This document shows, piece after piece, positions 6,209 through 11,771 of a stretch of DNA of 11,771 nucleotides (positions are counted from its first letter, which is position 1; every line of letters begins with the position of its first letter). The notes under the pieces were generated by a model, which was not told the DNA's origin, made no database searches, and saw only the letters and a list, made by a program, of their open reading frames with translations. The stretch lies in assembly GCA_904502165.1 (NCBI GenBank), contig CAJGDB010000055.1:1-11771 (forward strand). Reading direction: 5' to 3'. Source of the stretch: an uncultured Akkermansia sp. (lineage in GTDB: Bacteria; Verrucomicrobiota; Verrucomicrobiia; Verrucomicrobiales; Akkermansiaceae). The position numbers and the translations under genes are program-made.

Positions 6209-8290
6209 TTATGACTTGCTGCGGGGCTTGTGGGGCTCCAGCACACACATGTTGGCGCTGGCCTGGCTGCGGGCCCGGCGGCGGGCTTCGCGCTGCAGGT
6301 GTGCCTGCATGGTAAAGGGTTTCTTCTCTGTATGGACCGGGTGGTATGAGCCATCCGGTGCCATGTCGCATGCCTGGGTGTTATCCTTGAAGCAGGCATC
6401 CAGAATATCCATGATGCGTACAGCCAGCTGCGGCTCTTCAATGGGAACAAGCAGCTCCACACGCCTGTCCAGGTTGCGGCTCATCCAGTCTGCGCTGGCC
6501 ATGTATACCAGCGGGTTGCCGCCGTTGTGGAAGTGGAAGAGGCGGGCATGCTCCAGGTAGCGGTCCACAATGCTGGTGATGCGGGTGCAGGCCTGCGCTT
6601 TCTCGCTGGTGGGTGCCCAGCAGCAGATGCCACGGATGTTGAGCTGAATTCTGACACCGGCTTCGGCAGCTTGTTCCAGCGCTTCCATCATCTCCACATC
6701 GTTCAGGGAGTTCATCTTGGCGCGGATGATGGCGCGTTCTCCCTGCTGCGCGCGGTGGGTCTCGGCGGCAATGAGCTCCAGCAGCCTGGTTTTCATGGTG
6801 GCCGGGGCAGGGTACATGCGGCGGAATCGCATGAGCCGGGTAAGTCCAGTGACTGAATTGAAGAACTGAGATGCATCTGCCCCCAGATGCTCATTGCAGG
6901 TGAGGAGCGATAAATCGCTGTAAATGCGGGCTGTCTTTTCGTTGTAGTTGCCTGTGCCGATGTGGCAGTACCGGCGCAGGGTCCCATTTTCGCGGCGCAC
7001 GATGAGCAGAATCTTGGCGTGGGTCTTGAAGCCCTTGACTCCATATACCACCTGCACGCCGGAACTCTGCAGTTTTTCGGCCTGTGCGAGATTGTGGCGT
7101 TCATCGAAGCGCGCCTTGAGCTCTACCAGCACCGTTACCTGCTTGCCTGTCTCGGCCGCACGGCAGAGGGCGGCAATGAAGCGGGAATTTTCTGCTGTGC
7201 GGTACAGTACCTGCTTGATGGCTATGACATCCGGATCCTCTGAGGCTTCCTCAATGAGCTTCACCACAGGTTCATAGCTTTCGTAGGGATTATGAATGAG
7301 GATATCCCCCTGGCTGATGTTTTCGAACATGCTCAGGGAGGAATCCACCCCGGCGGGCCAGCAGGGGGTCCAGGCCTGCACCTTGTACTGGTCGTTGCCG
7401 GGCTCAAAGGCCATCTGTCCGAAATCGACCAGACGCAGGAAGCCCGGTACCCGGTAGGTGGAGCCGCTGTCTGCGCCCACAATGCCGGTAATGCGCTGCA
7501 CCAGCGCATCCGGGGTGGCTGCCGGCAGTTCCAGGCGCACGCAGTCTGAGAATTTGCGTGCCACCAGCACGCTTTCCATTTCCCGGGCAAAGTCACCGCC
7601 TTCTTCCTCTGCCACGGCAATGTCGCCATTGCGGGTGACGCGGAAGGGTGTGGTGCTCAATACTCTCTCTCCAGGGAAGAGGAGGGGGCAGAAAGTGCTC
7701 ACGATATCCTCCAGCATGACATATCCGCGGCGACCCAGTATGGCGGATTGGACACGCCTGGGCAGGATTTCCGGCAGGGTGATGGCAACGAAACGGGATT
7801 CAGATTCGCCCTCCGGCTGCAGCTCTACCCCCAGAATCAGGCTCAGATTGGGCAGTAGGGGTGGTTGTTCCACTTCCATGGCCAGCGGGGTGAGCACCGG
7901 TGCAATGTTGGAAAGGAAGAATTCCTCCAGCCCGCTGTGCTGGGCCTCGGTTAGTTCTTCGATATCCAGCGGACTCAATCCGGCTTCGTTCATCAGCGGC
8001 ATGAGGACGTTCTGGAGCAGGTCGTACTGTGCATTCACCATGGTGCCGGCTCGCTCGCGGATGCGCTCCAGTTGTTCGCTGGGGGACAGGCCGGTGATAT
8101 CCGGCTTGAATTTGCCGGTCTGGCGCAGCAGCATGAGCCCACCGACGCGCACCTGGAAGAATTCATCCAGATTACTGGCGCTGATAGAGAGGAATTTGAG
8201 GCGTTCCAGCAGCGGCAGCTCCGGGCGCAGTGCCTGGTTGAGCACGCGCTGGTTGAATTCCAGCCAGGATATTTCGCGGTTGATGAACAT
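6209..8290 (-). CDS. ppk: Polyphosphate kinase (PPK1)
   Basis: The enzyme reversibly transfers the terminal phosphate of ATP to polyphosphate (EC 2.7.4.1) and is usually membrane-associated or cytoplasmic. At 693 residues it is the usual family length (about 690). The N terminus MFINREISWLEFNQRVLNQA and the SNLDEFFQVRVGG segment (39-51) are typical of the PPK N-terminal domain. The catalytic core includes His424 in FKTHAKILLI, HIGTGNYNEKTARIYSDLSL (443-462), and His581 in DRYLEHARLFHF. The spacing of the two histidines (157) equals that between His435 and His592 of the E. coli enzyme, the phosphorylated residue and its catalytic partner. The C-terminal tail after about 655 is basic. It is convergent with the Deg operon and lies downstream of an orphan solute-binding lipoprotein. 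The start at 8290 has no Shine-Dalgarno. Confidence 0.97.
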   Translation of the reverse strand: MFINREISWLEFNQRVLNQALRPELPLLERLKFLSISASNLDEFFQVRVGGLMLLRQTGKFKPDITGLSPSEQLERIRERAGTMVNAQYDLLQNVLMPLMNEAGLSPLDIEELTEAQHSGLEEFFLSNIAPVLTPLAMEVEQPPLLPNLSLILGVELQPEGESESRFVAITLPEILPRRVQSAILGRRGYVMLEDIVSTFCPLLFPGERVLSTTPFRVTRNGDIAVAEEEGGDFAREMESVLVARKFSDCVRLELPAATPDALVQRITGIVGADSGSTYRVPGFLRLVDFGQMAFEPGNDQYKVQAWTPCWPAGVDSSLSMFENISQGDILIHNPYESYEPVVKLIEEASEDPDVIAIKQVLYRTAENSRFIAALCRAAETGKQVTVLVELKARFDERHNLAQAEKLQSSGVQVVYGVKGFKTHAKILLIVRRENGTLRRYCHIGTGNYNEKTARIYSDLSLLTCNEHLGADASQFFNSVTGLTRLMRFRRMYPAPATMKTRLLELIAAETHRAQQGERAIIRAKMNSLNDVEMMEALEQAAEAGVRIQLNIRGICCWAPTSEKAQACTRITSIVDRYLEHARLFHFHNGGNPLVYMASADWMSRNLDRRVELLVPIEEPQLAVRIMDILDACFKDNTQACDMAPDGSYHPVHTEKKPFTMQAHLQREARRRARSQASANMCVLEPHKPRSKS

Positions 8291-8317
8291 GGTGAGGGCG
8301 ATTCGTGTGGAATCTCC

Positions 8318-8346
8318 AGACTAGCATACGAACCGCTCCAGGTCAA
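8318..8346 (-). promoter_or_regulatory. Candidate ppk promoter
   Basis: On the minus strand TTGACC (8341-8346) and TAGTCT (8318-8323) are 17 nt apart, and TGC just before the -10 box gives an extended -10 form. The predicted leader is about 20 nt. The -10 box matches only 3 of 6 consensus positions, so confidence is moderate. ppk may also be read from the upstream solute-binding gene, 89 bp away. Confidence 0.45.
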
Positions 8347-8379
8347 GTCTGCACTTCCGGCGCAGAATAGCCCTGCGTG

Positions 8380-9249
8380 TTATTTCTTTCGCTCTTCCAC
8401 GCGGTTGCTGCGCACCATGACCACAATGTGGGAATCAATGTAGTTCTTACTGAAAATAATACCGCGTTTCTGGCGTTCCTTTGTCTTGTTCAGGCCGGCT
8501 ACTACCATATCAAGTTCCCCGTTGGCCAGTTTGTTCATCAGGGTTGTATAATCCAGATCCTGCAGATGGATTTCGGCGTTCAGGTGATTGGCCAGCCGTT
8601 GCAGCAATTCCATATCGAACCCAATCAAATCCGTGGCTTCGCCACCGGGCTTGCGGAAGCAGAGGGGCTCCAGCTGGCTGCATGTGCCGACCACCAGGGT
8701 GCGGGTCGGGGCTTTTGGTGCGTTGATTGCCGGCATATCGGGCAGCTTCGGGCGGGAGAAGGCGGAGCGTTCGGCCTCGGTGAGCTTTACCCAGCGGTCA
8801 TACATGTCCTGATAGGTGCCGTTGGCCTTGTAAGCATCAATGAAAGCATTGACTTCATTCTTTAATTCCGGCTTTTTCGGGGAGATGCCCACGGCAATGT
8901 CAACGAGACCGGCAGAGCCGGGCAGGATGGCGAAGTCGTGCGAACAGGCGGCAATGTAATCCAGAGAATGGCTGTCGAAGATGAACGCATCAATCTTCTC
9001 CTCCTGTAGGGCAATGTAGGCGGAATAGTTGCTGTTGAAATAACAGGGACGGGCATCCGGCAGCTGGCTTTCACCAACCAGCATGGCCTTGGCTCCCAGC
9101 GGAAGTCCCAGGCGGAAAGCCGGGTTGTTCACTTCCTCAAGATGCGAGAACTTCGGCTTTTCCTTATTATACTGGTTATCACAGGCTGTAAATCCGCAGA
9201 CCAGCAGGATGCAACACAGGAAACAGGATATGATGGACGATTTCTTCAT
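8380..9249 (-). CDS. Lipoprotein with a family-3 solute-binding fold, halves in permuted order
   Basis: This 289-residue protein has a lipoprotein signal with Cys23 (FTAC) and is expected in the periplasm, tethered to a membrane. Its sequence matches the family-3 (amino-acid type) ABC solute-binding fold, but in swapped order. Residues about 35-157 look like the second half of the family: lobe 2 with FRLGLPLGAKAML, KIDAFIFDSHSLDYI (Asp92), and a closing NAFIDAYKANGTYQDMYDRW. A Pro-rich linker (160-182) follows. Residues 183-282 look like the first half: RTLVVGTC, DLIGFDMELLQRLA at 207-220, NGELDMVVAGLNKTKERQ (Arg259 in the ligand-carboxylate position), and FSKNYIDSHIVVMV. The two parts sum to about one domain (roughly 223 residues). 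No permease or ATPase gene is adjacent, so it is an orphan binding protein or a sensor. No Shine-Dalgarno precedes the start. Confidence 0.85.
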   Translation of the reverse strand: MKKSSIISCFLCCILLVCGFTACDNQYNKEKPKFSHLEEVNNPAFRLGLPLGAKAMLVGESQLPDARPCYFNSNYSAYIALQEEKIDAFIFDSHSLDYIAACSHDFAILPGSAGLVDIAVGISPKKPELKNEVNAFIDAYKANGTYQDMYDRWVKLTEAERSAFSRPKLPDMPAINAPKAPTRTLVVGTCSQLEPLCFRKPGGEATDLIGFDMELLQRLANHLNAEIHLQDLDYTTLMNKLANGELDMVVAGLNKTKERQKRGIIFSKNYIDSHIVVMVRSNRVEERKK

Positions 9250-9276
9250 GCCAGAGGGGAATGAGGTTACACTCCG

Positions 9277-9282
9277 ATTCTA
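9277..9282 (-). promoter_or_regulatory. Candidate -10 box of the solute-binding lipoprotein gene
   Basis: TAGAAT on the minus strand lies 27 nt upstream of the ATG at 9249, between the guaA terminator and the gene. I see no good -35 box at 16-18 nt, so this is a weak call. Confidence 0.3.
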
Positions 9283-9320
9283 CACACTTTTGGGTTGAAT
9301 GCGAGTAAAAAACATGGTTG

Positions 9321-9353
9321 AAGAAAAAAACAGGCGCAGTTTCCTGCGCCTGT
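9321..9353 (-). terminator. Intrinsic terminator of guaA
   Basis: On the minus strand a perfect 10-bp stem (arms 9344-9353 and 9330-9339) with a GAAA tetraloop is followed by a run of seven T and then CTT. It begins 10 bp after the guaA stop. The tetraloop, stem and T run make this a textbook Rho-independent terminator. It separates guaA from the solute-binding gene downstream. Confidence 0.95.
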
Positions 9354-9363
9354 CGGGGAGATT

Positions 9364-10887
9364 TTATTCCCATTCGATGGATGCCGGCGGCTTGGTGCTG
9401 ATGTCGAACAGCACGCGGTTGATGCCGGAAACCTCGTTCAGGATGCGGTTGGAAGCCTCGCGCAACAGGTCATAGGGCAGCTGTACCCAGTCGGCGGTCA
9501 TGGCATCCTCTGATACGATGGCTCGCAGGTTAGTGGCAAACTCATAGGAGCGTTCGTCGCCCTTCACACCCACGGTCTTCACGGGAATGAGGCCGGCGTA
9601 GGCCTGCCAGCACTTGTCGTACCAGTCCCACTTACGCAGGGTGCCGATGAAGATGGCGTCGCATTCGCGGATGATGTCGAGGCGTTCCTTGGTTACCTCG
9701 CCGGGGCAGCGCACGGCCAGGCCCGGACCCGGGAAGGGGTGACGCCACAGAATGTCGTGAGAGATGCCCATGGAGGCACCCAGTTCGCGCACTTCATCCT
9801 TGAACAGGAAAGCCAGCGGCTCAATCACCTTGCCTTCTTCCTGCATTTTCAGCACGCGTTCCACACGGTTGTGGTGGGTCTTGATGACGGAAGCCTTGCT
9901 CTTGGCGTTGGAGGCGCTTTCAATCACGTCCGGGTAGAGGGTACCCTGGGCCAGCATTTCGGCATCGCCCACGGCATCCCAGAACACATCAATGAAGAGA
10001 TTGCCGATGATGCGGCGCTTCTTTTCCGGGGCGGTTTCGCCAGCCAGGGCTTCCAGGAAGCGGGCAGAGGCATCAACGGTCTCGATTTCCACACCCATGC
10101 GGGCGAAATTGGCCTGCACTTCCTTGGCTTCATCCTTGCGGAGAAGGCCGTTGTCTACGAAGATGCAGCGCACATTTACGCCGGCCTCGTGCAGCAGCAC
10201 AGCCAGTACGGTGCTGTCCACGCCACCGGAAACGCCGCAGACCACCTGCTTATCACCCACCTTGGCGCGGATGTCTTCGATGAGCTCGCGCTTGAAGTCG
10301 CCAATGTCGAATTTAGCCAGGTCCCTGGCGTAGGAAAGGAAATTCTTCAGAATGGTGCGGCCCTCGTGGGAGTGGGTCACCTCCGGGTGGAATTGAATGC
10401 CGAACATCTGCTCACCCCACTGCAGGGAAACCGGCACGCCATCGCTGTTGCGGGCAATCACGCGGCAGTTGTCTGCCAGGTGGTCAACGGTGTCGGAGTG
10501 GCTCATCCACACCTGGGAAGAGGGGCTCATGTCGGCATACAGACCTTCCAGCTTGTCGGGCACAAGGGCTGCGGGGCCGTATTCGCGCTTGTTGCTGGGG
10601 CGCACGGTGCCGCCGGTCTTGATATTCAGCAGCTGCATACCGTAACATACACCCAGTACAGGTACGCCGAAGGAAGTAAGCCATTCGAAATCAATGTCCG
10701 GAGCATCGGGTTCCGAGGTGCTGCGGGGACCGCCGGAAAGGATGATGGCGCCCGGCTCGCTGATTTCATGCAGGTCCTCCAAAGCATAAAGCTTAGCGAG
10801 GAAGCCCAGCTCACGCACGCGGCGCACAATCAGCTGCGTGTACTGTGAGCCATAGTCAATAACGGCAACAATGTGTTTGGGGGTCAT
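9364..10887 (-). CDS. guaA: GMP synthase (glutamine-hydrolysing)
   Basis: The enzyme converts XMP to GMP with ATP and glutamine in the cytoplasm (EC 6.3.5.2). I start it at 10887 (507 residues, close to the family's usual 510-525), giving MTPKHIVAVIDYGSQYTQLI. The open frame continues 30 codons upstream but would read through the promoter. The glutaminase domain (about 1-190) has nucleophile Cys81 in GVCYGMQLL and the His167/Glu169 pair in FHPEV. The ATP-pyrophosphatase domain has the P-loop SGGVDS at 220-225. The C-terminal dimerisation domain ends in the conserved TKPPASIEWE. It is single-cistron: its own promoter lies upstream and a strong terminator downstream. The leader is too short for a purine riboswitch. 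Confidence 0.98.
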   Translation of the reverse strand: MTPKHIVAVIDYGSQYTQLIVRRVRELGFLAKLYALEDLHEISEPGAIILSGGPRSTSEPDAPDIDFEWLTSFGVPVLGVCYGMQLLNIKTGGTVRPSNKREYGPAALVPDKLEGLYADMSPSSQVWMSHSDTVDHLADNCRVIARNSDGVPVSLQWGEQMFGIQFHPEVTHSHEGRTILKNFLSYARDLAKFDIGDFKRELIEDIRAKVGDKQVVCGVSGGVDSTVLAVLLHEAGVNVRCIFVDNGLLRKDEAKEVQANFARMGVEIETVDASARFLEALAGETAPEKKRRIIGNLFIDVFWDAVGDAEMLAQGTLYPDVIESASNAKSKASVIKTHHNRVERVLKMQEEGKVIEPLAFLFKDEVRELGASMGISHDILWRHPFPGPGLAVRCPGEVTKERLDIIRECDAIFIGTLRKWDWYDKCWQAYAGLIPVKTVGVKGDERSYEFATNLRAIVSEDAMTADWVQLPYDLLREASNRILNEVSGINRVLFDISTKPPASIEWE

Positions 10888-10902
10888 AATGCTGGCAGCA
10901 TT
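10888..10902 (-). promoter_or_regulatory. Palindrome between the guaA -10 box and start codon
   Basis: AATGCT and AGCATT are perfect 6-bp arms around a 3-nt centre (GGC on the plus strand). The palindrome overlaps the last three bases of the -10 box and ends one base before the ATG. It could be an operator or a start-codon-proximal hairpin, but chance cannot be excluded. Confidence 0.35.
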
Positions 10903-10928
10903 GTAGCAGATAGGTATAAGCGTTGCAA
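10900..10928 (-). promoter_or_regulatory. guaA promoter
   Basis: On the minus strand TTGCAA (10923-10928) and TACAAT (10900-10905) are spaced by exactly 17 nt. The -10 box matches 5 of 6 consensus positions. Twelve nt separate it from the ATG, so the predicted leader is about 5-6 nt. The first hairpin of the adjacent array begins 2 bp upstream of the -35 box. Confidence 0.72.
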
Positions 10929-10930
10929 GC

Positions 10931-11105
10931 ATAATCACCACGAGCGTCAGCGAGTGGTGATTATCATACCACTGCACAGCAGTGGTATTTCATGCGCTGC
11001 CCCGCAGCGCAATTCATGCGGGGCATAGCCCCGCTTTCATACACTGGCGCAGCCAGTGTAATTCATTGAGCGAAGCGACTGATTACCGCTGCATCAGCAG
11101 CGGTA
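10931..11105. repeat. Left hairpin array (seven stem-loop modules joined by TTCAT linkers)
   Basis: This gene-free stretch is almost wholly made of inverted repeats. In plus-strand order: A, 11-bp arms 10931-10941/10954-10964; B, 10-bp arms 10966-10975/10979-10988 (loop ACA); C, 7-bp arms 10994-11000/11004-11010 (loop CCC); D, 7-bp arms 11018-11024/11028-11034 (loop ATA); E, 9-bp arms 11040-11048/11052-11060 (loop GCA); F, a GCGAAGC mini-hairpin at 11070-11076; G, 9-bp arms 11084-11092/11097-11105 (loop ATCA). TTCAT or ATTCAT/TTTCAT separates B/C, C/D, D/E and E/F. Every apex reads GC-loop-GC. It directly abuts the guaA promoter. No T tracts suggest terminators. Confidence 0.9.
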
Positions 11106-11174
11106 CAGCCGATAAACTGGTTGGTAGAAAACATGCAGGATTAGGGAAACGAGCAGCCGCGATAGGAGACATTA
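11060..11174 (+). repeat. Left arm of a 115-bp interrupted inverted repeat
   Basis: This arm has three parts. The outer part (11060-11103) matches the reverse complement of 11641-11684 at 42 of 44 positions. The middle 40 nt has the same length as in the other arm but little similarity. The inner part has GGGAAAC, then four differing bases, then a 20-bp perfect match (11155-11174) to the reverse complement of 11570-11589. The last three bases are the stop codon of the four-helix-bundle gene. Confidence 0.85.
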
Positions 11175-11528
11175 CCTCTTCCAATCCGCCCGTGCCTTCA
11201 CCGTATTGAGAGATTGAATCAGCATGCGCATGATATTGCCGTTTAATCGTTTCATTTTCTTCATCACCTCAGCCTGCTCCTCATTTTCCGGAGCGAAAAG
11301 CTCCAGCCAGAACTTCGTCTCATTGCACTCCTTCAAGGCCGTGTGCATCTTGTTGGAAAAATCCGCAGGGCCATTGCCATACTTAGCTTCGGCAATATTG
11401 GCGCCTATCGCGGAAGACGCTCGCAGGAACTGGTCTTTCTTGGCACCATAGCCTCGCATAACGCTGCCATATTCCATAGCAAGTTTAGCGAGTTGGAGGG
11501 AGTAATCGGCCAGTTTATCCTGTCTCAT
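11172..11528 (-). CDS. Four-helix-bundle protein (23S rRNA intervening-sequence / S23 family)
   Basis: This 118-residue cytoplasmic protein has the family landmarks RASSAIGANIAEAKYG (37-52) and a helix with KMHTALKECNETKFWLELF (60-78). The family is common as free-standing genes and inside 23S rRNA intervening sequences, and its fold is shared with Avd of diversity-generating retroelements. Its molecular role is not firmly known; binding of nucleic acid or other proteins has been proposed. Here there is no rRNA or reverse transcriptase in view. The stop codon falls in the left inverted-repeat arm, and the promoter begins just inside the right arm. Three counted lines of the gene (11221-11400) are 48% GC against 57% in a counted guaA line, consistent with acquisition. 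The start has no Shine-Dalgarno. Confidence 0.9.
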   Translation of the reverse strand: MRQDKLADYSLQLAKLAMEYGSVMRGYGAKKDQFLRASSAIGANIAEAKYGNGPADFSNKMHTALKECNETKFWLELFAPENEEQAEVMKKMKRLNGNIMRMLIQSLNTVKARADWKR

Positions 11529-11537
11529 GATAGTGGG

Positions 11538-11566
11538 ATGATATATTGCCAGCTGAGGTTTTGCAA
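11538..11566 (-). promoter_or_regulatory. Promoter of the four-helix-bundle gene
   Basis: On the minus strand TTGCAA (11561-11566) and TATCAT (11538-11543) are 17 nt apart, with 9 nt from the -10 box to the ATG. The sequence ATTAT-A/G-CTTGCAA around the -35 is shared with the guaA promoter. The predicted leader is 2-4 nt. The -35 box begins 3 bp inside the 20-bp inverted repeat. Confidence 0.65.
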
Positions 11567-11569
11567 GTA

Positions 11570-11684
11570 TAATGTCTCCTATCGCGGCTTACTGTTTCCC
11601 AATGAACATTTAATAGGGTTTGGTCTCAGAAACGGAGGTGCCGCTGCTGGTGCAGCGGTAACCAGTCGCTTCGCTCAATGAATT
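11570..11684 (-). repeat. Right arm of the 115-bp interrupted inverted repeat
   Basis: This is the mirror of 11060-11174 and has the same total length. Its inner 20 bp (11570-11589) are identical to the left copy in reverse complement. Its outer 44 bp (11641-11684) differ at two positions, and the 40-nt middle part has the same length but has diverged. It lies immediately upstream of the four-helix-bundle promoter. Confidence 0.85.
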
Positions 11685-11771
11685 ACGCCCTGGCGGGCGT
11701 ATGAAAGCGGGGCGGGGCCCCGCATGAAGTACACTGGCTGTGCCAGTGTACGAAAGACTTTGCTGTGCAAA
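11641..11771. repeat. Right hairpin array (continues past the window edge)
   Basis: Modules in plus-strand order: G' arms 11641-11647/11652-11658; F', a GCTTCGC core at 11668-11674; I arms 11684-11690/11695-11701; D' arms 11707-11713/11717-11723 (loop GGG); E' arms 11730-11738/11742-11750 (loop TGT); H arms 11759-11763/11767-11771 (loop TGT), reaching the last base. Linkers are AATGAATT, ATGAAA, ATGAAG and CGAAAG, the reverse complements of TTCAT-type linkers. Stems of D', E', F' and G' equal those of left-array modules D, E, F and G with different loops (F' unchanged), and the order of D and E is swapped. Confidence 0.88.

Noticed and set aside
9739..10848. 369-codon open frame on the plus strand opposite guaA
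   Set aside because: It is antisense to a full-length, motif-complete guaA and has no recognisable domain. Long antisense frames are expected in GC-rich genes.
10931..11105. CRISPR array
   Set aside because: The repeated elements are different palindromes with short constant linkers, not one repeat separated by unique spacers, and no cas genes are present.
10982..11209. 75-codon plus-strand frame across the left hairpin array
   Set aside because: It runs through consecutive palindromes and the inverted-repeat arm, has no start context, and has no protein-like features.
11172..11528. rRNA intervening sequence in a 23S rRNA gene
   Set aside because: The protein belongs to that family, but the flanks are hairpin arrays and guaA, with no 23S rRNA sequence visible.
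11343..11681. 112-codon plus-strand frame opposite the four-helix-bundle gene
   Set aside because: It is antisense to a recognised family member and extends into the repeat arm, with no domain recognised.

Overview
This 11.8 kb bacterial window has a GC content of roughly 55-60% in its genes and ordinary chromosomal content. The combination of genes, the missing Shine-Dalgarno sequences and the very short leaders suggest a Verrucomicrobiota member, possibly Akkermansia-like. That assignment is an inference: there is no rRNA in the window and no search was possible.

Layout. (1) 1-2506, minus strand: an apparent operon read leftward. Two related U32-like TIM-barrel proteins with an N-x2-C-x3-C-P-x-R-x2-H motif come first, then metK (S-adenosylmethionine synthetase), which runs off the left edge. 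Gaps are 7 and 14 bp. (2) 2639-6206, plus strand: a divergent two-gene operon. The first gene is a secreted HtrA/Deg9-like serine protease with an intact His-Asp-Ser triad and a long Pro/Ala/Glu-rich linker. The second is a lipoprotein paralogue with all three catalytic residues replaced. A strong intrinsic terminator follows. (3) 6209-9249, minus strand: polyphosphate kinase 1, preceded by a lipoprotein of the family-3 solute-binding fold whose two halves are in swapped order, as in a circular permutation. (4) 9321-10928, minus strand: guaA (GMP synthase) with a clear terminator and promoter. (5) 10931-11771: an accessory island. Two arrays of short hairpins with a shared loop rule lie in inverted orientation. 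They end in 115-bp matching arms that bracket a small lower-GC gene for a four-helix-bundle (23S rRNA intervening-sequence family) protein.

How the genes fit together. metK, guaA and ppk are housekeeping enzymes of methyl-donor, purine and polyphosphate metabolism, and nothing in the sequence ties them to each other. The Deg pair probably acts in the cell envelope, as an active protease with a membrane-anchored, PDZ-bearing pseudo-protease partner. Four transcription units have a TTGnnn-17-nAnnAT-like promoter only 6-12 nt from the start codon, so their mRNAs should be leaderless or nearly so.

The most unusual items are the hairpin arrays with their inverted arms, the permuted solute-binding protein and the protease/pseudo-protease tandem.
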